A stretch of DNA of 64,000 bases, taken from assembly GCA_019054805.1 (NCBI GenBank), contig JAHQIY010000033.1, positions 248,001 to 312,000 on the forward strand, given 5' to 3'. This DNA is from Brachionus manjavacas. Lineage: Eukaryota > Rotifera > Eurotatoria > Ploima > Brachionidae. The first letter of the stretch is position 1. Each line of letters starts with the position of its first letter. Below the pieces are notes generated by a model, which worked only from the letters and a program-made list of their open reading frames with translations, made no database searches and was not told the origin of the DNA. The translations under genes and the position numbers were made by a program. Below, piece by piece: positions 45,828 through 58,894 of the stretch.

Positions 45828-48106
45828 ATGTCCATCGAACCTTCACAGTTAGCTTCATTGCTAAGCATTTTGTCCGAAGAATATACAACCAGCCAAAATT
45901 TTGAAGGCTTATCCAACAGTTTTCACCAATTTTTTTCAAAACCTGATTTTTTTAAAATCAGCTGCGCTCTTGTTGCACTGCTACAAAATAAGGATTTGAT
46001 TGTGCATCCATCTCAGCGACTCGCATGTATATTTTTCTTATATGATATGTACCGAACTGATCCCATAGCTGTAAATCCATTCTCGACGGTTTTTACAAGT
46101 CTCATTGTAAGTTATGAAATTGGTTGCTTATTTTAGCTACTGATCATGGAACCTTTTATTTTAGAATTCATCGAAAGAAGAACGAAGTCTTAGAGATTTA
46201 AATTGGAATGTGCCAAAATTGAGTCCGCAGGAAAAATTTTTTGTTTGTCAACTAATAAATTCACCATCCAAAGAAGTAATTTTTTTAATCTCAAACAAAT
46301 TGATGTTTAGAAATTTTTAGAATTGTTGGAATGTCAAAATTATGTTTTGATAATCAAAAAATTCTATTATTAAATTTGTCGCAAAAAAAAACAAAAATCT
46401 TATTTCTAAAATTTAAAAATTTTGCAGATCTATTTATTTCAATATTGATTAGAAGTGTTTAAAAATTAATCTGAACCATTGAATTTTTTTGATCTTGGAA
46501 AAATTTAAATAAAAAGTAATTTTTTTCACGGGTCAAAAAAGATAAAAATTAAGCATCAACAAAAATTTAATTTGATTACTGATTTGATTGATAAAAAAAA
46601 CGAGATTAAGGATTAAATTTTGGGCAAAAAGATTTTAGTTAGCCTGCTCTGTATTTTCTTAGGATTTTTCATATTTTAATTTTTAGTAAAAGAAAATATT
46701 TTGTGGAATTTGTAGTGACTTCTATTTGAGAACTAAATTTTAAATTTTAGTCAAGAAAAATTGACAACCGATATCTCAAAATATTCTATTGAAAGTTATA
46801 GAAAATATTTTTACATCAATGCTGAAACAATTAAAATTATTCTAGTTCCTTGATTTTTGTTAAAATTGATAGTGAATAGATTAAAATAAAGATAATTTAA
46901 TATAATCGAATTTCATAAAACAATTTAATTCATTTAACCATTTATTAATTTTTTAGCTTTTTAAAAAAACAACTTCTCAAATCCTTCAATTGGAAGCTGG
47001 AAATTTGAATGTAAATTTATATTTTGAATAAATTTATTTTTTTCTAAATCTTTTGATTATTGTGAAGATCGGAGATTTTAGTGGTCTCCAAGTGTCAATC
47101 GCTGAAAAATTATCAGAGTTACCTCATATGAGCAAAATTGGAATACCGAGTATTTTGAGTGACATGGAAACATACTTTTGTGGGTAATTTTAAACCCTTT
47201 ACCAATAGCTATATACAAAATTTATTAATCTCCAAAGGCATGATGAAAATCCTCAAAAAAATGACTTAGATGAACAAAATGAAATAATTGAAGCAATGCT
47301 TGTGGGTCAGGATGCACCTTTTAGAAAATGTGTCAAACCAGAATTTATTCGTTTAGCTCCTCCATTACATATTGATCAAGATGAAGTATTAAACTTAAGT
47401 TTTGCATTTAATTTCATAAAAAAAACTTTTTTTTAGTTAATCTGGCTGGAAGAAAGTTGTCATTCACCAGATTTTATATGGGACAATACAATTTTGAATT
47501 CAACTAACAATTCGCTGAACATTTCAGAAATTCGTAAACTAATGACCAAGGCATGTAAAACTCAGCTATCAATTTCGGAGAATAAAAAATTAGAGAGCAA
47601 TCTGAGACAAGATTCTAGTTTAATTCTGCACCTAGACATGTCACCTTCTAAATTCAGCAACTTGGTAGAATTTAACCCGAGCATAGCTGTCATGAGCTTG
47701 CTAAGTTTCGAAGGCAAAGAGTCAAATGGTCTTTCTGCTTATTTAGACGAATTGTTTAAGATTAAAATGTCCGTTCATTCTTTGGAAGTTGTGAATAATC
47801 TAGCTAATAAAGTCATACTTCCCGATGAGTTTATCCATCTTTACATTTCCAATTGTATTTCCAAATGCGAAAGTATGAATGACGAAAAACAGCTACAGCA
47901 CAGATTGGTTCGATTGCTTTGTGCTTTTATTCAAAATCTAATTAAAAGCAAAATAATAGACGCAGCAGTAAATTATTTTTATTTAGTAATTAATTTAGTA
48001 AATGAGCTATTTAATTAAGGATTTACAAGTTGAACTAAAACCTTTTTGCATTGAGTTCAGTGCGATCCGAGAAGCTAATCAGTTGTATCGTACATTGTTG
48101 AGCTAA
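45828..48106 (+). CDS. CNOT11: CCR4-NOT complex subunit 11 (CNOT11)
   Basis: Seven exons with closing phases: 45828-46106, 46165-46275, 46957-47010, 47068-47183, 47238-47385, 47437-47967 and 48020-48106; 441 aa (human 510). CNOT11 and CNOT10 form a module docked on the N-terminal part of the CNOT1 scaffold of the mRNA deadenylase. The N-terminal half matches (L-A-S-L-L-S-I-L-S-E-E, F-E-G-L-S-N-S-F-H-Q-F-F-S-K, M-Y-R-T-D-P-I-A-V-N-P-F). The C-terminal domain is nearly colinear (V-K-P-E-F-I-R-L-A-P-P-L-H-I, H-S-L-E-V-V-N-N-L, P-D-E-F-I-H-L-Y-I-S-N-C-I-S, F-C-I-E-F-S-A-I-R-E-A). The proline/glycine-rich N-terminal extension of vertebrates is absent. Intron 2 is 681 nt, the others 51-60 nt. It starts only about 200 nt after TRIT1 ends, same strand. 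AATAAA at 48245-48250. Confidence 0.96.
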
Positions 48107-51100
48107 AAAGCAATCAATGATGAATAATCAGTTAATGATGGACAAATTAAATAGTCACTCTTCTTGTATTATAAATATAGGAAATTTTATCTTATAGTTT
48201 TTTTTTTATTTGTCATTTTTGCTATTTTTATAAATCAAATTTGAAATAAAATTATTTCTTTGATTTTTTTTCTCTATTCTAAAAGACAAATTTATGGTGA
48301 AGAAAAAACTTTCAAAATGAAAACCTAATCATTGTGAGCTATGTTGACTTTTTGAAGAAAAAAAATTTTGAATTATTCTTTTGTTTCATTGAATTAAAGT
48401 GAACTGTAAAATTTTCACGGTAAATTGGAAAAATAATCAGAGCGTTTAAATAGATTAAAGAAAATTTTTGTATTTTAAAGTGTTCCGAATTTTAAGACCC
48501 TGTTTTTAGATCGTAAAATCATATTTTTTTGACATAAATCAAATTTTAGTTTATTGGAAGCAATAATAAAATAAATCTTTTATTAAAAATTAGATAATTA
48601 CTAGATTTAACTGATAAACATGAAAAAAAATCCGATTTAGAGATCAAAAATTATAATCTTTATCATATATTGGATTATAAATAATCAAAAATTGTTTTTA
48701 GCTAAATTTTTGTTTAAGCCAAGGTATTTTAATTATTTTTTTTATAAATTAATTTGGATGCCTGCTGTTTTGTTCTAATCTAAAGTCTAAAAGACTATTT
48801 TATCATTTTAAATTGTTGATGATTTCTAAAATAATGAAGCTTATATTTGAAACAATTCAATTAACAAAAATAATTTTCTGCATGAGATACTTTCAATAAA
48901 TAAATCATGATTTAAATGCCAAAAAACGGTAGTTTAATTAATTCAAAAATGTTTGGCTAAATAACTCTTTAAATTTTTCTGTTAGATTGAAATCAAATTT
49001 TGTGAAAAATTCTACAAACATCACTCAAAAAATTAAGTTTAATTGTGCTATTTCATGACAACCAAGTTTTTGAAAATACGCTATTAAGTTATCACAAAAC
49101 TTTTAATCATATCTTTCTTTTTATCATAATATAATTTTTCAATGTTAAATTCAATTTGACTTATGATTTATTTTGTTTCTTTTGTTTTAATGCGTATTTT
49201 TTATCTAAATTTAGTTGACAATTAATAATAGGTTTTTTTTGGTAAATTGTAGAATAGCACCTATGTTAGTTCCTTGCACATAACACATAAAAAAATGTGA
49301 AAATGTGAAAGAAGACTTGCGACACAAACACCGATCACCCTGAATTTTTTTATTTTTCTAACCAAATGACAAGAGAAGCATTAGATAAAAATATTCTGTA
49401 ATTTGCATCAAAATTACATATTAAATATTTGATCTTTGATTCACAATTGATGAAATTACCATCAAACTAGTTATGCTAATCAGAGTAATCGACAAACCAA
49501 ATGATAGGAGCTAATTTTGCCAATATTTATTTTTAAGATGATGAAAATATAATCTCGCAAGGAAACAAATAAAATTTTAATTATTTTGAAGATTTTAATG
49601 TTTGGTCGAGCATTTTTCAAATTGTCAAATATCTCTTTTTTCGCATTCAATTCTCTGAATGCAAACTAGCAAATTTAATGTAAAACTATTAAATTATCTA
49701 AAAATTGCAAATATGAAAAAATGATTTATAAATTTAGCATCAAATAAGCTTAAAACACAAAATTTCAAAGCTGATATAATTGTTTAGTTTAAGTTTTAAA
49801 AAAAATTAGATAATTAGTATTTTTTAGAGTCTTTAATGAGATAAAAGTTATCTTTTATGATTTATAAAAGCATCTTCCAGATTGTTTCTTTCAAATTGAA
49901 TTTAAAAAGATTGGGAATTAAAAGATAAAGATACCAATATAAAATCATAAAATTCTGGTTTAAGAGACCCCAATTCTAATTTTTGCTTGCTTTGTAAAAG
50001 GTTTGATTTATAAAGTAGCGTTTTGTATCTTACTTTAAGAGGGCAATAAAATTTCAAAAAGATAACATTATTGATAAGCTTGTAAAATTTAATAGATAAA
50101 TTGTATGAAAAGATCGATTCAATTTTATATTAGTTCAAAGCTGCCCCTTGAAATTAAACTAAATAATTTTTTTTATAAAGACTCGATTTCTTTATTTAAA
50201 ATTCTAATTATTTTAGATCAGAAATTGATACTTAATAGTTTAAAATCATTTTTTATGAGGAAAAATTTTAATTTAATCAGGCTACCAAATTTTTAACGCA
50301 CAAATTAAGCCGAAAACAAAATCCTTAAGTTTATTTTTAATCCCAATGATGCAAAGTCACACAGATTAAACATTTTTTAAAGAGATTTATTATTCGTTTA
50401 ATTTCTTTTCTTTTTAATTTGAAAAAAAAAATATTTTATTTTTTAAAATTAATTTATTAAAATAAAACCTATTTTTACTTATTTTATTTTGGCCATCGAG
50501 ATCAAAAATTTAAAAGCTTTGAAATAGGGTTTTATATTTTTTTCGTAAAAATTTTATTAATTATTACTTTTTAAAAATAGTTAAATGGATTCAGAGTGTA
50601 ATTTTTTTTTTCATTAAGATTAATCAAATAAATTGTAACAAAAACTAATGAAGTAATCACATAATAATCTGCAAGAAAATGATCACACATCAACACAAAA
50701 ATAAATTAGTTAACTAAAGCATTCAATATTTCAAATTTATTAATTTTTTTGGCTTAAATTTTTCCTTATTTATGCTAACTATTTTGGCCGAGTCAATTCA
50801 TTTGAAAATACATTATAAATTTGAATAATTTTCAAAACGAATTAGCTGATTAATTGAACTAATTTCATCAAGCAGGATAATTGCTGAGAATTTATAAATA
50901 ATTTTCGTGTTATTGTCTATAATATCGATTCGCTGATTCTCCGATGATCTTATCCTTTTAGATTTCAAGTAGTCTTTTAAAAGACTAAAATTAGCATTTT
51001 AAAAGCAATGTTCGCGTTTTAAAGCTAACATTTGTTTCATCTACAAATTGAATGTTTTTATTAAGTTCTTTGTTAGAAGTAGAATCGCATTTGAACAGCA

Positions 51101-51595
51101 GTCAAATATTACAAAAGTCATTGCAAGTTTAGACCAGTTGTTGTTTATTTTGTCAGTGAGGCGTTTTTTCAAGAATGATATTTGAATATAGTGCTATAGA
51201 CTGAGAAGAATTAAAATTGCTAAAAACAATATATTCAGACTGAGACGAATTTTAAATTTGTTTTGAATTTATTTGCAAGATAAATAAAAGATGTTTGTTT
51301 TTCTAATAACTAAAATTCAATCTCATCTTTTCTTTCTGTTGAGAGTAGTTTATTCTATCTTTATTTTTTTTTAACTTTTTATAGAATAAAAAAAATATTA
51401 ATTAAGATAAACGATTTTTGTTCAATGATGTTTTAAATTTACAGATAGATTTACGAGTGGAATCTAAATAAGAAAACACAACAAATATGTTACAGAGAAA
51501 ATAGCCATCTTTTTAGAGTGATGTCTTTATTAAAAAATGTGCAAAGCAAATCCTTTATGTATAGTAAGCATGCCAGAACCTGTTGAAGTTGGAAG
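48107..51595. other. 3.5-kb gene-free AT-rich region
   Basis: After the CNOT11 poly-A signal I see no exon, repeat array or transposon motif. Short ORFs here are low-complexity. Confidence 0.4.
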
Positions 51596-51599
51596 CGTT

Positions 51600-52345
51600 T
51601 AGATTTATTTTTTATTTAAAAAATAATTTAGGAAAAGTTCTTCCAGGGCAGTTTCGAATGATGGCGCCTTCTTTTCAGCCCTCATAGTTGCAATATGATT
51701 AAAATATGTGTTCGATTAGAGTAGAAAATAATATTTATATTTTATTTACATTGTTGAATTGAATTTCTGCTAAGAGTTTGGTGTATCTAGGATTGAATCA
51801 AAGGGGGCTTTGTATTTTAAATTGTTTCTCGAGGAGCATTTCTAGCAGAAAGTCCTGGATCTCGTGAGCTATTATTTGATGGTTTTGCTTGGTGGTAATT
51901 AGTAATGGTTAAAATTTTGAAAAAGGCTTGTTTGCTCTGTCATCGATCAAGTCGATTCTTAGCTCTTAGTGAATTTTTTTGAAACTTGTCCTTAGTGGAA
52001 ATATTTGATAATCCTAGAGACCCGATTTTGCATTTTTTTTGTATTTCGGCTTGTATATTATGAGTACCTGATTGAAGTAGTATAAAACAGTAGTCGAATA
52101 ATGATCTTATGAGTGACAAACATAAAATTCTGTTGAATTTAAAAGAGGATTTCCACTTAAAACTTTTAATATTTCTGATTAGGTTAATTTTGGTTTATGA
52201 TAGTTTTCAAATGTTCTTTGTAATTGATTTTGGGATCTAATTTAATACCAAGGAATGCTGGATTTGGATCCAGAGGAATATGTGAGTTCTCGATTTTTAT
52301 TTTCATTCCATATGTTCTCTCATTCACTCTCCACCCATTGCATTT
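51600..52345 (-). mobile_element. LINE fragment (family D), C-terminal region and 3' tail
   Basis: Minus-strand pieces in shifting frames read Y-G-M-K-I-K-I-E-N-S, then P-A-F-L-G-I-K-L-D-P-K-I-N-Y-K-E-H-L, then S-L-I-R-S-L-F-D-Y-C-F-I-L-L. These match the post-active-site region of jockey-like reverse transcriptases. The 3' UTR carries TGAGGGCTGAAAAGAAGGCG followed by an AAATAAAAAATAAAT tail at 51600-51640. Many stops; inactive. Confidence 0.7.
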
Positions 52346-52499
52346 AAAAAAAGAGCCTCGTCCAAGTTAATCCAAAGATTCTCTTTCTAATTCTCAACAC
52401 ATTTATATTTTTACCTAATAAAACTATCAAATACAAAACCCAATATTAGTATATTAGTATTTTTAATCATCATTATATTTTTGTATTGATTTGAATATT

Positions 52500-52580
52500 G
52501 TGAAACATGAGGGCTGATAAGATAGCTCTTTGCCGCTTCAAACAGCCCAGGAGTCTTACTCCAATATTATTATTTAAAAA
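52500..52580 (+). mobile_element. Solo LINE-like 3' tail with GAGGGCTGA motif
   Basis: Contains ATGAGGGCTGATAAGATAGC ... CAGCCCAGGAG, then TATTATTATTTAAA. It shares the GAGGGCTGA start and microsatellite end with the family D tails at 51600-51690 (minus) and 61725-61830 (plus), but the middle differs. Confidence 0.4.
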
Positions 52581-53860
52581 AAAACCTGGGCTTCAAATAC
52601 AAAACATTTAGTGATTACTCTTGTTTAATTTATTGAAATTAAGCTAATTTTTTTGTGTTTATTTTAGGTTAATCTTTTTTCAATACTTTTACAAATCCAA
52701 AAGAAAAGAAAAGGATTTTTGTTTAGCAAAAATCGATTTTTCTGGCTGATTTGTTGAATAGAATAAGTGAAATAATTTGAAATCAGCGAGAGCTTTCATG
52801 AAGAACAAAAAAATGCACAAAATATATTACGGTGGAATATATTCAATATTTAATCTTGATAAATATCAATTTGAATGACTAGAATGACAATTTCATATTA
52901 TTTTAATAAATTTGAACAAAAAATTCTAATTATTTGTTCTCATATCCTTTTAAAATAAATTTTTAATTATTGATTAATTAAACCATGTAGGTTTTTGCTA
53001 GTCTTATTTTTTCGTAAGCTAATTACAATGAATGGCCTAAAAATGGCATTTTAGCACAAGCGGAAATAAAATATGTTGTATTTAATTTTTTTTTAAATCC
53101 TAAAATTTAATTGCAATTTGTTTTTTTCGAAATAAACAAATTACAAATTTTTTCTATAGAAAAATATTGGTCAGTTTTTGCCAAAAAAAAACCATAGTTA
53201 CAATTTTTTATTTTTAATTGCCAACAATTGTTTGACTTCTAACAAAAGACTAACAAAATCATAACTTTTTGCAATCGTTAAAAGGAAACAAGTCTTCGAG
53301 TTATTTAAGTCTAGTACTTGTTTATTTGTTTCGTTTAACGCTCAATTGAGTTGAAACTTTAAGATTTCATTTCAAGACTTGCTTAATTAGAATTTTTATT
53401 CTTGATATATTCTAGATGGCCCTTTTTATTTGATGATGATTTGCTGATAAGCTATCTTTTAGAGCTCACTTCAAATACAACTCTTAATTAATTCAATTCA
53501 TAAATCGTTTTCTTTCAAAGTTATCTATTTAATTGGAAAAATTTCGTTTAAATTCAGAATAGAATATTTAAGATGTGCTCAGGTGATTAGGGATTATGAT
53601 TTTTCATCTTTTTTTCATTCAAAAGTAATTAAAAAGTCTGCAATTTTTTATTCATTTTCCAATATCTTTTCGAGTTTATTCAAATCATCGTTTTGTTCTT
53701 TAAGAGTATTCTGAATTCTGTTCCAGTTCTCAATCTATTCTTTTAAAGAACTATTTTACGATTTTCGTGCTGCTGATTAATTTGATTCTTACATGATATA
53801 GCTAGATAAGCGAAATTAGGTTTGCAATTGTCCTAGAATGTTGAAACAATTAAATACAAT
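52581..53860. other. Intergenic, nothing recognised
   Basis: AT-rich, no readable exon. Confidence 0.35.
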
Positions 53861-53865
53861 GATAA

Positions 53866-53930
53866 TATTATTTATTTATTTGTTAACTGTACCGAGCTTA
53901 AGCTCCTTCAGAATAAAAATAAAAATTAAG
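53866..53930 (-). mobile_element. Solo LINE family A 3' tail
   Basis: Minus strand reads CTGAAGGAGCTTAAGCTCGG then TACAGTTAACAAATAAATAA. Same hairpin and AAATA repeat as the longer copies at 40-43 kb; no coding sequence attached. Confidence 0.75.
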
Positions 53931-54159
53931 TCAAGTAAAATTAAAAATAAAAGAAAGTAAAATAAAATCAAAAAATAGAAATAAAAATATGAAAAAAGTT
54001 TATGAGAGTTAAAAGTAAAATTAAAAGTAAAATCAGATATGACAAAATTAATGCAATAAAATCTCCTTTGAAATGTTAATTTTTAATTTCAATAATTGTT
54101 ATTCAAATTGTTCTTTGCTTTTTCTTTTTTTCTTTTTTTTTTTTTTTTATTAAAAAAAC

Positions 54160-54220
54160 TAATAATATTTATTTATTTATTGAATTGAATTAACCTCCTT
54201 TAAGGAGAAGTAAAAGAAAA
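54160..54220 (-). mobile_element. Possible LINE/SINE 3' tail, different hairpin
   Basis: Minus strand reads CTTCTCCTTAAAGGAGG, a perfect CTCCTT/AAGGAG stem, then TTAATTC... and AATAAATAAATAAATATTATT. It resembles the family A tail in layout, not in sequence. Confidence 0.4.
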
Positions 54221-57200
54221 TAAAGATAAATAATTTTTTTTTTTTTTTGTGTTTTTGTGTTTTTTTTTTTTTTAAATGAAAAATTATTACCTAAAAATAA
54301 AATTACAAAAATAAAAAAGGAACATTAGTAATAGATTTGGAGAATTTTTTTATTCAGAATAAAATTTAACTTGCATAAGATCATGTTCTATTTATTCTTT
54401 ATTCTAATTACATATCCGTCATTAAGAAACACAATTCTGGCAAGTTTTACAAACAAACAAGCGTCCTAAATGCTATTTGTACGAGCTTTTTGCAAAAAAA
54501 ATTAATTAAAACTTGTAAGATTTTGTCACAAAAAAATTTTGTCACAAAAAAATCTCTTATGTTTTCACATCCGCATCATTTTTCAATGCAAAATAACATT
54601 TAGTCACGACTTAAATTACGTGCTGGTATTTGTCGCAGCATTTTTTAATATACCACTTCACTCTTCATTTTATCAATTAAGATAAAGAAAAACCGAATCT
54701 AACAAAGCTTATCATACATTGAGCGAATTGATTTTTATTAAGAACAAATTAAAATAATAAGCTTATTGAATATGATTGAAAAAGCCCGAAAGTTTAATAT
54801 TTACTTCCTTATTTAAAGGCGACCGTGATTGATTCAAACAAATAAATCAATGAACGTGATTTATCCATTCAATTCTATGGATTCATTTTTAAGGAGTTTG
54901 CTAGAAGAAAAATAATATTTAACCAAATCTTAATCTTTAGCCGACATGGCACATACTAAAACGGAATTTGTTCATTTAAGCTCTTTTTGAAACATGTAAA
55001 TTAGACAAAAAAATATCATTTTTGCAAATCGATATACAAGGTTAGAAATTTATCAAACTCTTCTAAATAAAAACAATAATTTTTTCATAATTATTTTTTT
55101 TTTTAATCTCAAAAATGACACCAAAATTATGAAAGTTTAAACGCCCTTTTTTCAAAATTGAGAGGTTTTTTTTAAATAATTACTGAATTTTTTACTAGAG
55201 ATCTAAATTTAAATTTAAAAGATAATTTTAATTAATTTTTCCTAAATTATTTTATTAAAAGAACGAACTGTTCATAATAAATGAACTTAAATCCAGTTTT
55301 AATTATTTTTATATGTTTTCTCGAGCAAAAAATTTAGATCTTTAGATTTTTTTATTAAAGTAATAGTTAGGGAAGGACCCCGGGCAGTATGGAATGCTAA
55401 TTAACCTTTCTTTCGGTCCCGTATTGAGTTGATTTGTAATAAAATAAAAGTGAACGTAAATTTGACTCTGATGTAATACAAACAAAAGAATTTTTTTTTT
55501 TGGAAAATCTCTTGAGAAATAAAAATTAAGTTAAAATAGAGCTTAAAAAATTTAGAATGACATAGTGAATTTTTAAACAAGCGAAAGAGAAAAATAGATA
55601 ATAACTTCAAAGTATCACTTAATTTCAGCTTCTGCAAATATTCTAAAAAAAATGCATACGCACAAGCACACACTTAAATTTTTAAAAATTATAATGCAGA
55701 GTATTTGCAGATAGTGGATTAAGTAATACAATAAGGTAATACAATATACATAACCAATTTTAGCTTTTTAGGAAAAAAGTTAATTAGCATTTTCAATTTT
55801 TTTTCTGTTTTTTTTGTTTCTAAATCCACAATACCGAGACATATAACATTAAATATTTTTTATACTTCTAAGGATTTATTTTTTTAGAAAGCTTTTGTTT
55901 TTCCCAGATTATTTTTGTTAATAACAACAATTAAAAAAAAATAGTTCTTTAACTTATTAAACTGTATTTTTTCTTATTTTAAGTTTGATTCTTTGATATT
56001 TAAAAAATCCCAACTAAATAATGCCTAAAAGATCATATTTAATTTAAAAATTATTTTGGACTGTGAGAAAGCTTAGCGAATTTAAGATCGATTTGAGAAT
56101 TTCTAAGTGTGTTATTTTCGAGTCTAAAAAGTGTTAGATGCCTATTAAACGTAAATATCATATACGAAAAAGGTATCATAAAACAAAAATTTCTCATCAG
56201 GAGGTAATATTATTACTCTTAAAAGATTTTATTTTCGCCATGTATAATAAAATTTGTAGGTGTTAGATTCCAGGGAACCAACAAACCGACTTTTATGCAA
56301 GATTCATTCAAGTAATTTAGATTAATCGGTGTTTTTTTTATTGATTTTTGGTCAATAATTGCTTCATCCAATTCTGGTTGAAAGGAAAATCAAATGAGAT
56401 TTAGATAAAAAAGGACTCAAGCTAATACTTTATTAAAAATAATTTTTGAAAATTCTTAGGCAATGATTAGTGCTTTGCTCTATTATGCTGCTTGCAACTA
56501 AAAAAATAAAAGTATATAATTAAGTTTTAATGGATAGCGATAAGAAACTAATCCAACGCCTATTTATTCAACTGTCAATTGATCGATCGGTTCATCCAAA
56601 TGATTGATTAAGTTGTGAGTGGTCAATGGGGTATTTCTATGCGAGCTTAATCGCAATTCAGTTTAGTAGAAGAATATTAAGATAATTCAAAAGTTGAAAC
56701 CTAAAATTTAATTATTCAATTTATGAGCTTCTTTTTTTTGTTGTTTAAAATTTAATATTAAAATTTTCTGTATATTTTAGAAGATTTCCATCTAAAGGAA
56801 ACTAAGAAAAATGAAAGAGTAATCCAAAATAAATATTCAAATATTTGGATCAAAAAATAAATTTTTTTTCAAATATTTTTGATTTTTTTCAATTAAAGTA
56901 AAATTTTACTTATTAAATTTTACTTTTTAAATTTTACTTTTTACATCGCCTTAAGGCGTTCATTGAAGTAAATAGATAAATAAATTTGGGGAGAAAGTGC
57001 GGTCATTGTTAAAATTTTTAGACAATTTTGGTCAATAAAGATTTAAAGAAATGTTTCTTATTATTTGATGTTTGAGCTAAATAACGCAATAGAACAAATG
57101 TTCAAGCTTTTGTTGTTATTTCGGATGAACGATGAGAATCTTGTTGTTTCTGAACAAAGTGTGAGTCAGCTTGTGGTAGTTTGTCACGATCGAAAAGTCA

Positions 57201-58515
57201 AAGATCACAAGACAAATTGTTCACTGTAAACGAATATGGCACGCTTGTAGATGACAAACAACAAACATTTTTTAGATTCAAGTAGATTTGAAGAACAAAA
57301 CGCTTTAATTAAATAATATGTTTTGACTGAAAGCCCGCAGTTCCTTCCATTTAATTAGTTTTAATTTATATTCAAACAAATATTTCTAAAGGCCAAAGAT
57401 AAAATCTAAAGAACTTCTGCTCGGATTTAGTTCATTAATGACATTCATGAAAGAATGGAGAAAAAAAGCAAAACAACTGTAGATACAGTATTGAAAATAA
57501 GGTTTTAGTGCTTAAAGCCAGCAGTTGCCAAATCAAGCATATAAGCATTTTGATGAGCAGAGAAACTTAAAGTTCATAGTGTACAGCACCTTTATTTGTT
57601 TATGTGTTTATAAATAAAAACTTAGACGATTTGAATAAACAAGCTGAGTTTATTAAGAGTCTAGATAAGCCAAGCAGTTAGATGTTTTCCTCTCTAAATG
57701 ACAAATGATTTTTCTTAATTGCTGTTTAAACAATCAAATGCAAAAATCAACTGGCGACTTTGGGGAATTTTTAAATCACAAGCTCAAACATACATGAGCT
57801 TAAGATTGATTAAGAAAAATGCATTTAGAGCGTGGTTGATAATGTTTCCAACTTGTCAGTCCAATCGATCAATCACATACTCGAATAGTGGCTTTTCCGG
57901 CTAAAGATTTCAAATCAATATTTCCCCAAAATTGTAATTTCATAGTTGTAAAAATAAGGTATCGAAAAAAACGCGTTTTTAATCTCTTAATAGCTACAAA
58001 ACCCTAGTAATCTATCTTAAATCAAGCATAAATCTTTTAATAGCTGAATTATTCTCGAATTTTGAGCTAACCGTCAACATCAATATCAACATCAACAACA
58101 ACAACAACAACAAAAAAGAGATGAAAATTTCCATTATTCACCAAATTTTGATTTGTACTCGATACGCTTTCAAAGCACACACATTTATTAAGTGGACTTT
58201 TAGAGCTAATTTGACGGCTTTTTTCAATTAAAAGAAAATTAAAATTTTTGCAGTCAACAAAATATATGCATCAAAAAATGAACCTTATTTAGAGGTCACG
58301 GTTTCTAAGAATTAAACTTTTTTTCTATTTCACTTGTGAGTTCTGGAATACAGACCGCTCTCTTTATTAAAGCTTTATCGATAAATAAGAATCAAATTAA
58401 AGACGAAAACAAAAAAGAAAACATTAGAATTTTAAAAAATTTTCATTTCCAACTTAGCTTACATTCTTTTCACATTCATTTATCCCGATTTAAAATAAAT
58501 AAAAATACTGTATCT
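54221..58515. other. Gene-poor region, one further tail-like hairpin
   Basis: At 56944-56985 (+) a stem GCCTTAAGGC is followed by GTTCATTGAAG and TAAATAGATAAATAAAT, again a hairpin plus A-rich microsatellite. A CAA microsatellite lies at 58090-58112. GC-richer patches near 55370-55440 and 57110-57250 contain no domain I can read. No gene model is supported. Confidence 0.35.
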
Positions 58516-58519
58516 ACTG

Positions 58520-58735
58520 TTGTTCAAGAGAGATAGTAAAAGTCTGTAAATTTAGTAATAAGCAACAAACAAGAGGGTTCAAACGAAGGCCAAAGCCATT
58601 CGAACAAATCCTGGGGAAACCCAAATTTATTTATTAAAAAAAATATTAGCAGTTTTTTTTGTTGCTTATTATTAAAATAACAGACTTTTACTTAATAGAC
58701 ATTTTCAACGAAACCAACCTCTCTTGAATGATAGA
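58520..58735. repeat. Long imperfect inverted repeat (palindrome)
   Basis: AGTAAAAGTCTGT and TAATAAGCAACAAA at 58536-58572 are repeated in inverted order at about 58648-58691, and TTCAAGAGAG at 58523-58532 reappears inverted near 58721-58730. The roughly 75-nt loop contains GGGTTCAAACG and CCTGGGGAAACCC. This could be a foldback/MITE-type element or an inverted duplication. Nothing protein-coding is inside. Confidence 0.65.
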
Positions 58736-58894
58736 ATCAGCCTCAATAAGTCGACAAGTATTTTTTCGATTCTCATTCAAATAGATCAAAAAAAAATAAT
58801 TTAATTTTTTCTATTGTTAGATTGATTATTTTTTAGATTTATTTTACTAATAGAAATTTGTTATGTTATAAAAATAAATTAATTTATTCCAAAA

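Noticed and set aside
58575-58640. tRNA T-arm-like GGGTTCAAACG in the palindrome loop
   Set aside because: No acceptor stem, D-arm A box or anticodon arm at the right spacing.
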